Source of the DNA: Akebia trifoliata
Taxonomy: Eukaryota > Streptophyta > Magnoliopsida > Ranunculales > Lardizabalaceae
Reading direction: 5' to 3'
Length of the DNA stretch: 64,000 nucleotides
Assembly: GCA_017979445.1 (NCBI GenBank)
Contig: CM030716.1
Location: forward strand, 14,651,443 to 14,715,442
The notes under the pieces were generated by a model, which was given only the letters and a program-made list of their open reading frames with translations, did no database searches and had not been told where the DNA came from. Shown here piece after piece: positions 44,079 through 55,289 of this stretch; within the stretch, counting starts at the first letter, position 1, and every line of letters starts with the position of its first letter. The position numbers and the translations under genes were made by a program.

Positions 44079-44310
44079 TTAGAGATTGATAATATTACTC
44101 ACAGACAAAAAGTTAAGAAATAGGTAAGGAAAATAAAGTACAAAATCAAGAGAAACATCAGAGGATAAAGGAACAGTACCCTTATTGGGTATAAGTATAA
44201 GGGAACCATCAACAAGACAAACCTCCCTATGAGTAACAGGAAAAGTGGAATAAGTAAAATGGTTAAACTTACCGATCATGTGACTAGAGGCACCAGAATC
44301 AATCACCCAT
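44079..44310 (-). pseudogene. Copia protease remnant (upstream element)
   Basis: WVIDSGASSHMIG motif with the catalytic Asp kept, then VCLVDGS, VLYFPYLFLNFLSVSNI (the FVPNLSFNLLSV-type end). A stop precedes the integrase. Confidence 0.85.
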
Positions 44311-45420
44311 GTCAGAAGAGCAGGACCCGACTAGGTGACATGAAATGCAGAGGATGTACCTGAAAATGTGATAACTGAGACCACAGTCGAAGATGATCAA
44401 GTATGAGCGTGGTCTGATCACGTACAATGGTGACAAACTGGGTCTAAAGCTGTTGTAAATCAATAGTACCCAAGGGAGCAAGAGGGTTAATGATAGGAAC
44501 TGGGGAGGAATCCACAACAATAGCAAGGGGAGCAAAGTGCCCCAAAGGAGGAGTGGTTGTAGATTGCAAATGAAGATAGAGCTGAAAGCATCGGGCATTC
44601 TTATGGCTAGTCTTCCCATAATGACTGCAAATAAAACTATGACTCCCAAAGCCAAGAGCACGAGAGTCAAAAAATCCTGAATTGACTGTTAGAGCCATCT
44701 GATATGTCACTAGTGTAAAAAGAATGCTAGGAGCCTGATTCTAAGACGGGACTACATGGCAATAACGCTCATCACTATCAATAATCGCAAAAATCTCAAA
44801 TAAGGAGGGCAAAGGAAAGGTGTTAAGAATTTAGGTCCGTAGCACCTCAAACTCGGAACGTAAGCCTATGAGAAACTGGTATATATGATGTCAAGCAATC
44901 CTTTTAACCACATACCTGGCAACTTCAACAGATAGCTCATTCATAGACTCATAATGAGAAAGCTCCTCCCATCAAGACTGAAGAAATCCAAAATAATCAA
45001 CTACACTCAAAATCCCCTGAATAACCTGGGCAATGTCTCGATAGAACTCATAAATCTTCGAATCATTCCTTGCATGTGCATAAGTCTAAGTGAAAACTGA
45101 CCACAAAGAGGAGACAGTCTCATGGTAGATGAAAATAATATAGATACGTTACTCCATGGAATTAAACAATCATCCAAGAATAGTATAATTATCAATCTCC
45201 CATTATTCAAACTTAGAATCAATAATAGGCGGCTTGTTAACAGTACCCAAAAGTCATCCAAATTTGCCTCTACTACCCAAGTAGAATTTCACAGACGAAG
45301 ACCATGACCATGACTGAAAGTTTTGGTCATCCAATAGGAAATTAGTAATACGTTGGATTGAGGAATGTCCCCCTAGAATAGATGTAGAGTCCTTGTTCTC
45401 TTGGTTTGATGTCATACCTC
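44311..45420 (-). pseudogene. Copia gag remnant (upstream element)
   Basis: A zinc-knuckle remnant lies near 44590-44650: the minus strand reads CSHYGKTSHKNARCFQL, with C, H and C kept. Upstream to about 45420 are degenerate capsid pieces (45261-45007, with WEEL- and LxSRL-like fragments). Confidence 0.65.
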
Positions 45421-45794
45421 ACAAACACAAATGGATAAAAAGATAAACAAGACTATAGAGTAAAAACAAATATATGATCAAATTAACAAACACTTATAGT
45501 GCGAGAACCAATGGATGGTGCAAAAGATAGAAAAAAATCAGCTAAGAAGGTTTGATGCATCAAGAGATTAATAGAAATATGGAATAAAGAGATGGAGGCA
45601 AAAAGCTTGAAACTTTGGTTTGAAGGGAGGTCTTTCGCAGTCCCAAACCAATGTGCAAGATAAAAGAGAGGCAAATAGCAGCACCAATAGAAGCAGAAAC
45701 CAGCAAGGGCAGCTAATACAAACCAAGCCAATGTGCAAGATCAAAGAAGGGGCAAAGAGTAACCCAATAAAAGTAGAAACCAGCAATCAATCAT

Positions 45795-45950
45795 GTTGTC
45801 GCACATCCCAGCCCTATCGCAAACACAGTACCATTTTTGTCGCACACCTTAGTCCTATCACAAACACAGCCACCACTGTTGTCGCACACCTTAGTCCTAT
45901 CACAAACACAGCCACCACTGTTGTCACACACCTCAGCCCTTTAGCATACC
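45795..45950. repeat. Tandem repeat, period 42 bp, about four units
   Basis: TGTCGCACACCTTAGTCCTA followed by TCACAAACACAGCCACCACT occurs at about 45839 and 45881, with diverged units at about 45796 and 45923. The period is a multiple of three, but no coding role is evident in the copia leader. Confidence 0.8.
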
Positions 45951-46291
45951 ATGGACCTACCTCACAAAACAGCTGGCAGCACTATCACACAGCCCAGCCC
46001 ATCGCAAAAACCTAGGTTTGTTGAGGATGAAAGAGAAACCCCTTATTGCATCCCTATCGCATTGTGTGATGAGGAGATCTCAACCAAGGAGGAAAAAAAC
46101 AAACTCAAAGGGGAGACCCTAACGAAACTCCCGTTAGGTTGGTTTAGTCTCAAGGTCTAAAGAATTGATGAGAGAACAAAAGAAGAAAAGAAAGGTGGGT
46201 GGAGTTGATGCTTCAAGATCCCAAAACCGAATAGGCAGAGCCAATGAAGGGCTGCCGATGGATCCTCTAGGACTCTGATACAAAGAAGAAT

Positions 46292-46432
46292 TGTAAAAAA
46301 ACACAAGCCAATTCCCAACGAGGGCTTGGCATGGTATTTATAATCATCAAAATGAATGGGAATAAATGCCCTGACAGAGAAAAACTAGAAACGTAACATA
46401 AAGACATAAAACTAAACATAACATATTCCAAT
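46292..46432 (-). repeat. 5' LTR of the upstream copia element
   Basis: Near-identical partner of the left LTR, with about a dozen visible differences over 141 bp. Confidence 0.88.
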
Positions 46433-47220
46433 AGAATCAAGAACTAAAAGGGGTTGATCCCGAACAAGGAAGGATCTATTATACAAGCAATAAAGAGAAA
46501 TAATGATACCACTAACCCTATTACTATCAAATGATTGACCTTTTCACCATTTACTGTATACATAACATAGAAGTCAACAATGATTTGCCTGCGAGTAAGA
46601 TGATCACAAATTTTGTCTAAACAATAGATTAAACAAACAAAAAAAGGCAACAATTTTTAAGTCTAATACAAAGGAACCTAGCAAAGGAGAGGTTGGGAAT
46701 CATTCAACATGACATAAAAGGATTCAATCAAGGGGCATCCTCCAAACTTGAATATCCTCATTTCCAAGGGACATATGGTTGAAAGAAATGGAATGAGAAC
46801 ATTAGCAAAGGATACCACTTCCAATAATTAAGGTATTTTCCATGGCCTGCATTCCAATAGAAATCATCACCTGACCACACCATGAAGTACTAGACTGATT
46901 TCTTTTTCTTATTTGACAACGAGAATATAATAGGAAACTAAGTGTTCTCCCTCTCTTTGCCCTCCAATTTCCAAAACAGTGGAAGTTGGGGTTGTCTATG
47001 ATTTGTTAATGGTTGAGAACCTCAACTCCTAACCTTGGGGTACTACTTCCAAGCATCCAAGAACAACCAAAACCACCACAAATAAGAAAGAAGAAAGGTA
47101 AAGAGAAAGAGAAATCAAGTTTGAGCTTGAGTTATTTTTCCCTTGTTCCTACCACAAGGATGATGGATCTGAAATCCACCCTCTTAAGTGATAGGGTGGT
47201 CGTGATTCCATCTTGTTAGG

Positions 47221-47739
47221 CATCAAAGAAGCAAAAAATAAATAAAAGAGTTTATGGCTTGAGATCCATTAATTTACAAGGAAAGAAAGGGCTACAAGAT
47301 GAAAACTAGATTAAAATACTTACAAAGAAAAGCTCAAAATCTAAGCAAATTCACTATAGGGCTTGAGAGTGCAATTTGGTAGGGTTTCTCACCCAAAGAA
47401 ACTTCTAAAACTCTCTAAGAACTCCTAAAACTCTCTAGAAAATAACTTTTTTAAACTTTACAAGACTCCCCTATTTATAGAATCATAGGGGTCGTTACAA
47501 AATAAAATGAAAGAACAAAACTGTCCCCCACATTTTTCTGTCAAGAAAGCGAATGAGCATTTGCTTAGATAGCGAATGACCATTCGCTATCTGCCACTAC
47601 AGCCTTCTTAGGCTTCTTTACTGCTGAATTATTGTCAATTTTTCTTCACTTTCCTTGCTTGTACTACACCTTTTGGCCAAATTTGTGTCTATTTCAAACA
47701 CCAAATGATGTGGGAACATGGCACCATACAACACTAAAT
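47221..47739. other. LTR-like stretch with a perfect hairpin
   Basis: Contains CCCCTATTTATAGAATCATAG, a promoter-like TATA context common in plant LTRs, and the hairpin GATAGCGAATG-AC-CATTCGCTATC at 47568-47591. No second copy is seen, so the LTR idea is unproven. Confidence 0.35.
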
Positions 47740-48700
47740 CATCAACGGAATATCAATAAACCATAGGTCCTCCCAAAACTGAAATCTACAACCACTCCCA
47801 ACCATAAATCCGATCCGTTTCTTAAAATCTTTTACCCCCTTTTGATATCCTCTCCAAACTCCAGGCCCATCATAAAGGCTTGAATCGTGCCACTTTCCTA
47901 CCCAAATACATCATAATAGCACTTTACAATAATAATTTTCTTTTCTCCAAAGACTTCAATGCTCTTTACCGAATTGCCATAACTATTTTCCAAGGAAGGG
48001 CCAACTCATCGTCTTTAATCTTCTAATACCAAATTCAGCCTTTAACTTAGAACACAAACTTTCTCCCACTTCTCAATATGATATTTGGGAGATTCCTCCC
48101 CAATGCCTATTATTCCAATTTTTTTAATAGGCCTTCAATGCTTTTCAGTTTCCACCACCAATGATGGCATATAGCATAAGGATGTAAGCACACAAGGATA
48201 CTTGACAAACAACTTTTTTTATAAGAACCGTCCTTCCTTCTTTGGAAAGATATTTAGTTTGTCAAGATGACAATATCCTATTAACTCTCTCTATAACTTG
48301 CCCTAGATAACCTTAGATCTATAGTTTGTCACAGCAGGAAGACTAAGATACAAGGTTGGCAGACTACCACATTACAGCCAAAATATGAGCATAACCATCA
48401 CTCACTAGACACCTAACTCCAAACACTACACTTTTATTCAAATTAACCATCAGTCCAAAGACTGCTTCAAAACAGAATACAATACCTCGAAGGCATCTAA
48501 GATGATTATGGAAGGCGCCCACAAACAATAAGATATAATTTGCAAATTATAGCCAGGTGATATGGATCCTCCATCCTTTACTTCAAAACGTCCAAGAACT
48601 TCCACCACTATAAATAAAAGGATGAATAACATGTTTCCTTGTCTCAAGCCTTGAGATCTAAAATACCCAGCCAGACTACTATTATAGCCCATCTAAGTGG
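47740..48700 (-). pseudogene. L1-type LINE reverse transcriptase fragment
   Basis: Minus strand: SQGLRQGNMLFILLFIVVEV (RT motif GLRQGDPLSP) near 48650, then a YLSLPAV-like motif, a KYLSKEGRTVLIK-like motif and LGK.LWQFGKE, the thumb and tail of plant L1 ORF2. The FADD catalytic motif is not preserved and frames are broken. It lies in the candidate ETR1 leader intron. Confidence 0.75.
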
Positions 48701-49239
48701 TCCACTGTCAATTCGACTGGTGAGCATACCTCAGGGTGCCGACATGGAGAATACAACTAGATATCTAAAACCAAATTACCAATTAGTAACCATTGGAGGA
48801 TCTTCCATAACAACTTGTTCTATCATTTCATAATTCATACTCATCTCTTGAAATAAATCTACAAGGAAATACCCACTGTGATTGTGTGGGGAAAATTACT
48901 TCAATTAACTTTGAAGTTGTTTCTGCAACATAAAAGTGCTTATTTTTTCTTTCTTTTTTTCTTAATAATATAGAAAAATTAAGATAGAAAACACGAAAAC
49001 ACAGAAACTGCTATTATAGGAAATCCCAAAGTACCAAACCTTCAAATGTTCGACTTAAATCACTTCTGAACCCATGCACATATCATATAAATGAGCTCAA
49101 AATCCGAGATCGTTTCAAATTCCACCATAAATCAAATGATCAACAATTTATACTAAGCCCTAGAAATCAATGAATTAGACACACACACAACAAAAAAATT
49201 TGATTTAAAAGATGATATTTTACAATTCGAAGAAATTAC

Positions 49240-49440
49240 CAAGTTCTGATTTCAAGTCGGATCGATAAGGCTGAAGGTCAGAATAACGAGATTTCCATAA
49301 CTCTTTCTGTGATTCATGAGAATTACTTAGCCGAAATATATACATCTCTTCTCAATAAAATACTTCAAATTTACACGAAAAAGCTGCTGTTATGTTCTCA
49401 CTGAGATCGTTACGACGACTCACGACTCTAATGTGAATTT
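49240..49440 (-). other. Candidate non-coding first exon of ETR1
   Basis: On the minus strand this unique-looking stretch ends in CAGAACTTG followed by GTAATT (GT at 49239-49238), a reasonable donor. Joined to the acceptor at 39577 it would give a 9.66-kb leader intron that holds a MITE, a copia element and an L1 fragment. No coding potential is seen. The upper limit is approximate. This is inference from position and splice signals only. Confidence 0.35.
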
Positions 49441-50379
49441 TGTCTGTATTATTTGGGGAATGATTTGGTATTGTCGGTGGTATGTTTAGACCACAACATA
49501 CAATGGTTACCCCTGTTAAGGAAAATTTGTTTAAAAAAAATTAAAAAGGGTAACAAACTGACGGTTTGACCACCTGGTTTGTTCCAATGTTACCCCTCCT
49601 AAAATATGCCCTTGAACGCCCTCTTTTCATTGGACGACTCCCACAATGAAAGTAAGCCATTCAGGGACATATTTTCAATTTTTTATTATAAAAAAAATGT
49701 AACGATTCAAACATAATAAGTCATTAATAAATCTTGGAAAAAAATATTCATTAATTCATCCATCAAACAAAAGCCACTATTCTATGTCCTAACTCCTTAA
49801 AAATAGTCAATCATTCAGGGTTCGACTGCCAATTTGGTTCATTTCTATACAAGTCTTGAATTGATAATCGAACTAAATTGATCGGTTCTCAATTTTCTCA
49901 ACCTAGAAATGAACAACAATTTGTTCCCAACTGAACCAAACCAACCTAAAAAACTATTGGTTTAATTTGATTCTCAGTTTGAATCGGACCAAGTTGCACC
50001 CCTAGTTGTTACTATTTTTTATTAGTAAGCAAAGATCAAATTTTTAATATGACTCAAACACTGATTGTATGTCGATATAGACGTTATTGTGAATATCTGA
50101 CATACATCGATGGTAATGCTCGAATTTTAATGATAATATCAGATATTACATTGTGGGAACCATATACAATGGTTGCTTCAAATTGTAATAGTAGAACCAT
50201 TTTATCTCGAGGGTAGTTATTACAATAGATTTTCTATCAATTTTAATTAATATTTATAATCAACTTACTTGGAAATATATATTAAAAGTGAATGAAAATT
50301 CTCAAAGTTTAATTATTTTTTTAATCCATCTAAAAAATACATATAATTCGGGTCAATCTAATTATAGTCACATGAATTT
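49441..50379. other. Region upstream of the candidate ETR1 first exon
   Basis: AT-rich DNA that would hold the ETR1 promoter if the first exon at 49240-49440 is right. A (G)AACC(A)A / TTGGTT-rich patch lies near 49860-49990. No TATA box or hormone element can be assigned with confidence. Confidence 0.3.
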
Positions 50380-50900
50380 ATCAGGTGAGTATAGTTCATC
50401 AAATCAAATACGTGAAAATGTTTATAACACAATTGTACGTGATTCCGTTGAACATAATCCTATTTAGAAAAAAATGACTTCATGAGGGATAATGATGATC
50501 TCATAGTTGATACATCAAGTTTATTATCTGACGATGATAAGAATATAACAAAGATTTATGTTGGTAAGGTTTACAAAAATGTTTAAAAAAATTTTGATTT
50601 GCATTTCTTGATTAAGAAATTGAGAATAATTTTTCATAAATTATGCATTAAATAAAAAAAATAGTAAATTGTGGTGCTGAAGATTGCCAATAATGGTCTT
50701 TTTATTATTACTACCTTAAACGCAAGGTATACATGTAATGGTAGGATGGACTCAAGGCAATATCTTCAAGCAACTAGTAATTAGATAAAAGATAAAATTA
50801 TAAATAGATTAAGAAATAATCAATTTATACAATGTAGAGGTTCTTTTAGGCCTTCCACTCCTTAAGATGAGCATTGTCTTTTGATGATGAGCTTGGTCTA
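50380..50900 (+). pseudogene. Possible Mutator-like transposase N-terminal trace
   Basis: Short pieces VGKVYKNV, then TLNARYTCNGRMDSRQYL resemble the N-terminal DNA-binding region of MULE transposases (VGQxFxNV and the zinc-finger segment). Stops are dense, and the assignment is weak. Confidence 0.3.
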
Positions 50901-51199
50901 GATCTCACGAACAATTCCTCTTATAATGGCTGTTTGACATTTTTCGGCCCATTCATTGATGTTGTTTTTGTTCTCCCCGACTTGTTCCATCAACATCGAC
51001 TTGGCTTGATCGAGGCATCAGAGATCTTTTATTTGCGAGATCTCAAGTCAGCTTGAAAGTTTTTTAGCCTTCCACACCTCAAGATGTGAAATGCCATCTA
51101 TCTTGCATTATAGACACTACAACTTTCATGAACCTATTAGAAAAGTCCAAATTTTCTCAATTTAATTTTAATTAAGAGTTTAAAACCCTTCAACAAGCC
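50901..51199. other. No gene recognised
   Basis: Spacer between the possible MULE trace and the pyrimidine-rich block. CCTTCCACTCCTTAAGATG at about 50852 recurs diverged as CCTTCCACACCTCAAGATG at about 51068, a local repeat of about 216 bp. Confidence 0.4.
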
Positions 51200-53150
51200 C
51201 ACATTGCATAATAATTGTCACTTGACATTTTTCTTCATGCATACATACACATATGCATCATCTCATATTATTTTGCATGCCCAAATCTTGTCCTTAATTC
51301 CATACCCACTTCCCTAATCCAATCCAATTTCATATTCATTTTCTTAACTCATATCTCTGAATCCATGGACCGACCCAATTTTATACCCATTCCTTAATCC
51401 AAACTCACTCTTCATTAATCAAAACATTATTTATATCTTAATCTAATATCAAGTCTACATTCAAGCCTAGTCCAAATACTCAAACTTAAACCATCATAAG
51501 CCCATCACTAAAGCTCAAAACTAAAATATAAAGTCAAGCCCATACCAAGTTTATTCTAAGTCCATGGTCTTACACCTCTCAAAAGAGGACACATGATGGT
51601 CTCTCATAAACTTCAATGCTAAATGTTTCATCTTAATTGGAGCATCAACTCTCTTGAAAAATCTCAATAATGTCCTCCTCAAAAAATGTAGTAAAATTAA
51701 AAATACACTTTAATCTTTGGTAAAAATCCCTAAAGTTAAGAAAACTTCCAATCCTACCCCCAAAAGATGGAAATCTTTAAGTACATACATAGATCCCTCT
51801 CATTAGTCCATTTCAAAAATATACATTCATCATTGTCTTATGATATATTTACAAATAAATCAAGGTCTACTTTTTACCTATTATTCCACATTTACGCATG
51901 TCACTCCCCTATTCACCCTCCCAAAAATATTTTTGTTATGTCACCTCTATTTATCAAAAAATCAAAAATCAAAAATATTTTTAGTATTTCTTCTCACATA
52001 TTCTATATTTACACTCATAAAAATGAAAAATTCAAGAATAAACAACTGAAATCTCATGTTCATTCTCTTTATTTTTAACGTTGGGTCACTTTATCCTCAA
52101 ACATTCTCAAAATACTTTATAAATAATTCAATTTCTTATGACTAAGATATGCTTTCAAACCCCCATTTCTCAACCTAAAACTCTACCAAAATCTCTATTA
52201 TAACTTTATAATCCTCTCTTAAATCAATCTTCTATTTTAGAAGTTATATACATTTCTCAACTCTTAATCAATAAACATTATCTTCTCTAACTTTCTACCC
52301 TCAATTAAAACTCTCAACTTTCAAGTTATTTATTTCAAAACTCAACGTCATTCAAGAACATAAAGAGACAAGGTGGGTGTAGATTAGGATTTTTATTTAA
52401 GTACTTGCATCTTCTTACTCCTAATCTTCTATTTATTTTTATATTTTAGAAAAAATTTATGATGTAATGAACACCCTCTCCCACTCCCGGTAGGTTGGAT
52501 TCTAGTTCAACCAATATGATGGGGATTGAAATTTTTTGTCATATATCTTATGTGTTATATTGTACACAATGCACACACTCACATATGCTACATAATGATA
52601 ATGAAATGTGTTACCTTTTTGTTGGAATGGAAACACTAAGTTTATTACCTTGCATACATGCATTAAGATTATGACATTAAGGAAATTCTATCATAAAATC
52701 TCTTTAAAAAATCCAAATCAACATTCCAACTCATAAAAATAATGTAAGTTAGATGGGTTATCATTTTCCATAAGATATCCCCAATGTTTCATATTGATAT
52801 CAAAACCTACTTCTAAGAAAACATGTTCACATATTGTACACACCACCTCTAAACATGTATTTTCATACATTTTTTATTTTCTTAATTTTTTTAAAAGATT
52901 AGTTAAGTTTGAAGGTAATCCGCCTTTGATGGAAATGATGGGGTGTTTAACACCTTTATCATCCACTTACTGGACCTCCCTACTTAAATCTTAGATAGAC
53001 CATGCCCTTATCCATAAATGAGAATCACTATAATGATAAATCAATTTCAAAATTATTTCAAGTGCCCATTTACACTAATTTCCAAAAAAGAATGGTGGCA
53101 ACTCTAAATAACCTAACATTGAGATTGAATAATACATATCTTATGTCTAC
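51200..53150 (+). repeat. LTR-like repeat R4, copy 1
   Basis: Strongly C+T-biased to about 52330, then TATTTTAGAAAAAATTTATG / ATGTAATGAACACCCTCTCC, similar to 57755-57850 in copy 2, and an R3 part at 52900-53150 (TGATGGAAATGATGGGGTGT, ACTTAAATCTTAGAT). The order of parts matches 55290-58235. Probably a gypsy LTR. Confidence 0.55.
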
Positions 53151-54430
53151 AACTTGACGATTCCATTGGGAATACTTGTAGGTCCAAACCAATTTTACTT
53201 GACCATTTTTTCAAAAGTATTCGATTTTTATCTTGTCAGTAGGATTTAGACTTGATGTGTAAGTGTTGCAAGTTATTAATGAAGAAAAAGATCTCTGACA
53301 TCTGACATCTCATTAGTCTGATTTAGATGTATTTTGTACTTATCTCTATGGGTAGATGTCCTTAGTCTTAAGTACTGGCTCGGGGTCATTCATATATTGT
53401 GGGTCTAGTCAAGTTTGAATTGGGTTTGATTTGAATTTGGTCTTGTGTTACGAATAAATGGACTTGGTGCATGGAAGAACACTTATTGCTTCAAGGTCTG
53501 TTTTAGTTGGCTTATAGATTTTAAGTTCGACTCAAGGTCTTCACTGATTTGGTTGGTTTATTTCGTGATTTGTCATATATACTAATCACCCTACTTTAGG
53601 TGATCTCAGTTTATATCTAACTTATACTTTTCTTACATAATTTTTAGATTTAACATCTTCTTGAGTGAGAGGGTTTTACTCTATGGTACTGAATTGTGTA
53701 CTCTGTGCTTCGTAATCTCTATGGTAGGCCTACAAACTACTTCTTTCTTTTTGCAATATATTTGGCTCTATGTACAAAGCTAGACAACTTCATATTTGTT
53801 GATATGATTTAAGGGGTTGGCTTATTTATTCATTGTTGAAAGTGTCTTTGATCCGTGGATGCAGATTCATTTTAAGATTTCAGTAGAAAACCCCTTTTTA
53901 TTGGATTTTATGGATATAAACACCACATTTTGCATCCATTTGATATGACAATCCGTCACTCGATTGTTGTGGATTCTTAATGATGAGTATAGAATATGTA
54001 AAAAAGTCAAAAACTTGTGAGATGCCTTCTCCCACCTTCCCAGTCCTCGTGATTTCATATTTCTCTTTCTCAGCCTGCTCGACATAGAAATTACGTACGT
54101 CTAGGATGGCCATACTTTACACTCGATTCAGCAAGTACGTGCATTGAAGATTGTTATGCATTTTGATAACCTAAGGATCTCGCAACGCTAGGAAAATACG
54201 TCCTCAAGACTTAGAAATAATCACATTGGACTAAAAGAAACCTCACGTTGAAATTCACATAAATTGAAAAAATTGTCAAAATACCCCTAACATTTAACTT
54301 GCACTTAGAAATCTTATTTCACTAGGAAAATAGGATTCTGAAACAAAACTGAACATTTTTGCCAACATTCGCACAAATCAATAAAACTTAAAGACCTTCG
54401 ATGCTTAGAAAAATGGCATTACAAATTTTT
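53151..54430. other. No gene recognised
   Basis: AT-rich. A minus-strand frame at 54113-53898 of 71 codons has no recognised domain. The remainder shows no repeat or structure. Confidence 0.35.
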
Positions 54431-54560
54431 ACATAAAATGGTGAATTTTCACATGAAATGACGATTTCTATCTACGTAAAATGACATCCTTTGTCACATA
54501 AAATGACAATTTTTTATCCCATGAAATGACGAATTCGTTCAAATAAAATGACAAAATTCA
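54431..54560 (+). repeat. Minisatellite, period about 22 bp, six units
   Basis: ACATAAAATGAC / ACATGAAATGACG recurs at about 54431, 54451, 54474, 54496, 54520 and 54542. Confidence 0.8.
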
Positions 54561-55289
54561 AACCTTAAAATTTGTAAAATCAAAACTTTAATTAAAACTT
54601 AAAAATTGACCAATCAATGCATCATTTCACAAAATATAACAAATTATTTGTCAACCAATCAATTAATTCAATTAAAATATCCCGATCAATTAATCAATTA
54701 AATTTCAAGAAATTAAAACCATTCATATAGATTGAATGTTGCTAACTTTAACCAATTAGTGTTTATTTTGATCAAACCATTATTAATTACTAATCATGCA
54801 AAGTAACTGATTAAAAACTTTGATCCGGTTAAATAATCCTAATCGAGCAATCAATTGCTCGAAACTTTAAATCAATCCATACTCCTAACCAAACTTAGAT
54901 CGCTAATTAATCAATGTGAAAATTTAGGAAAAATTAAACTAATCAATCAATTAGACTATTCGATCAATCTCTAACCAATCATGGAGCACTTTAACGATGC
55001 ATGGGATCACACCACCACACACGTGTGAATGGAAAAAAAAAATTAGAAAAACTTTCAATCTCCTCCATTTTAGGTTTAGTCAAAACAAACAAAAAAGAGA
55101 ATGAAAAAATTAAAAATTAAAAAAAAAAAGAAAGAAACTTGTTTTTAAATGGAAAGAGAGAATTCTATAAAGATGACTACCATCTTCTTCTTAAAGGGGG
55201 GAGAGATCAGAAATTTTGGGGCAGACGAATTAAACAAGAAAAGGTAAAAAAACTAGAAGTGAAGGAAAAACATAAAGGGAAAAAGAAAG
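54561..55289. other. AT-rich spacer, no gene recognised
   Basis: Repeated ATCAATTAATTAA-like short motifs, typical of decayed non-coding DNA. An A-rich part lies at 55030-55130. Confidence 0.4.

Larger units (their letters stand above)
40923..46432 (-). mobile_element. Complete but decayed Ty1-copia element upstream of ETR1
   Basis: LTRs of 141 bp at 40923-41063 and 46292-46432, flanked on both outer sides by AGAAT (40918-40922, 46433-46437). On the minus strand a primer-binding-like TGTATCAGAGTCC lies just after the 5' LTR and a purine tract CTTGAGGGGGAGTA just before the 3' LTR. It has the same orientation as ETR1. LTR ends are uncertain by a few bases because they do not show a plain TG...CA. 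All coding domains carry stops. Confidence 0.88.
39577..49239 (-). other. Candidate ETR1 leader intron
   Basis: Bounded by a GTAATT donor at 49239 and a CACAG acceptor at 39577. It would hold MITE copy g, a copia element, an LTR-like stretch and an L1 fragment. Unassigned parts: 40156-40917 and 46438-47220 (AT-rich, nothing recognised) and 48701-49239. Confidence 0.35.

Noticed and set aside
45620..46015. 131-codon plus-strand frame with a 14-residue repeat
   Set aside because: It lies in the non-coding leader of the upstream copia element, antisense to it. The repeat follows from the 42-bp tandem array.
53867..54113. Overlapping minus-strand frames of about 71 codons
   Set aside because: No recognised domain, no conserved neighbour and no splice structure. 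Kept only as a note.
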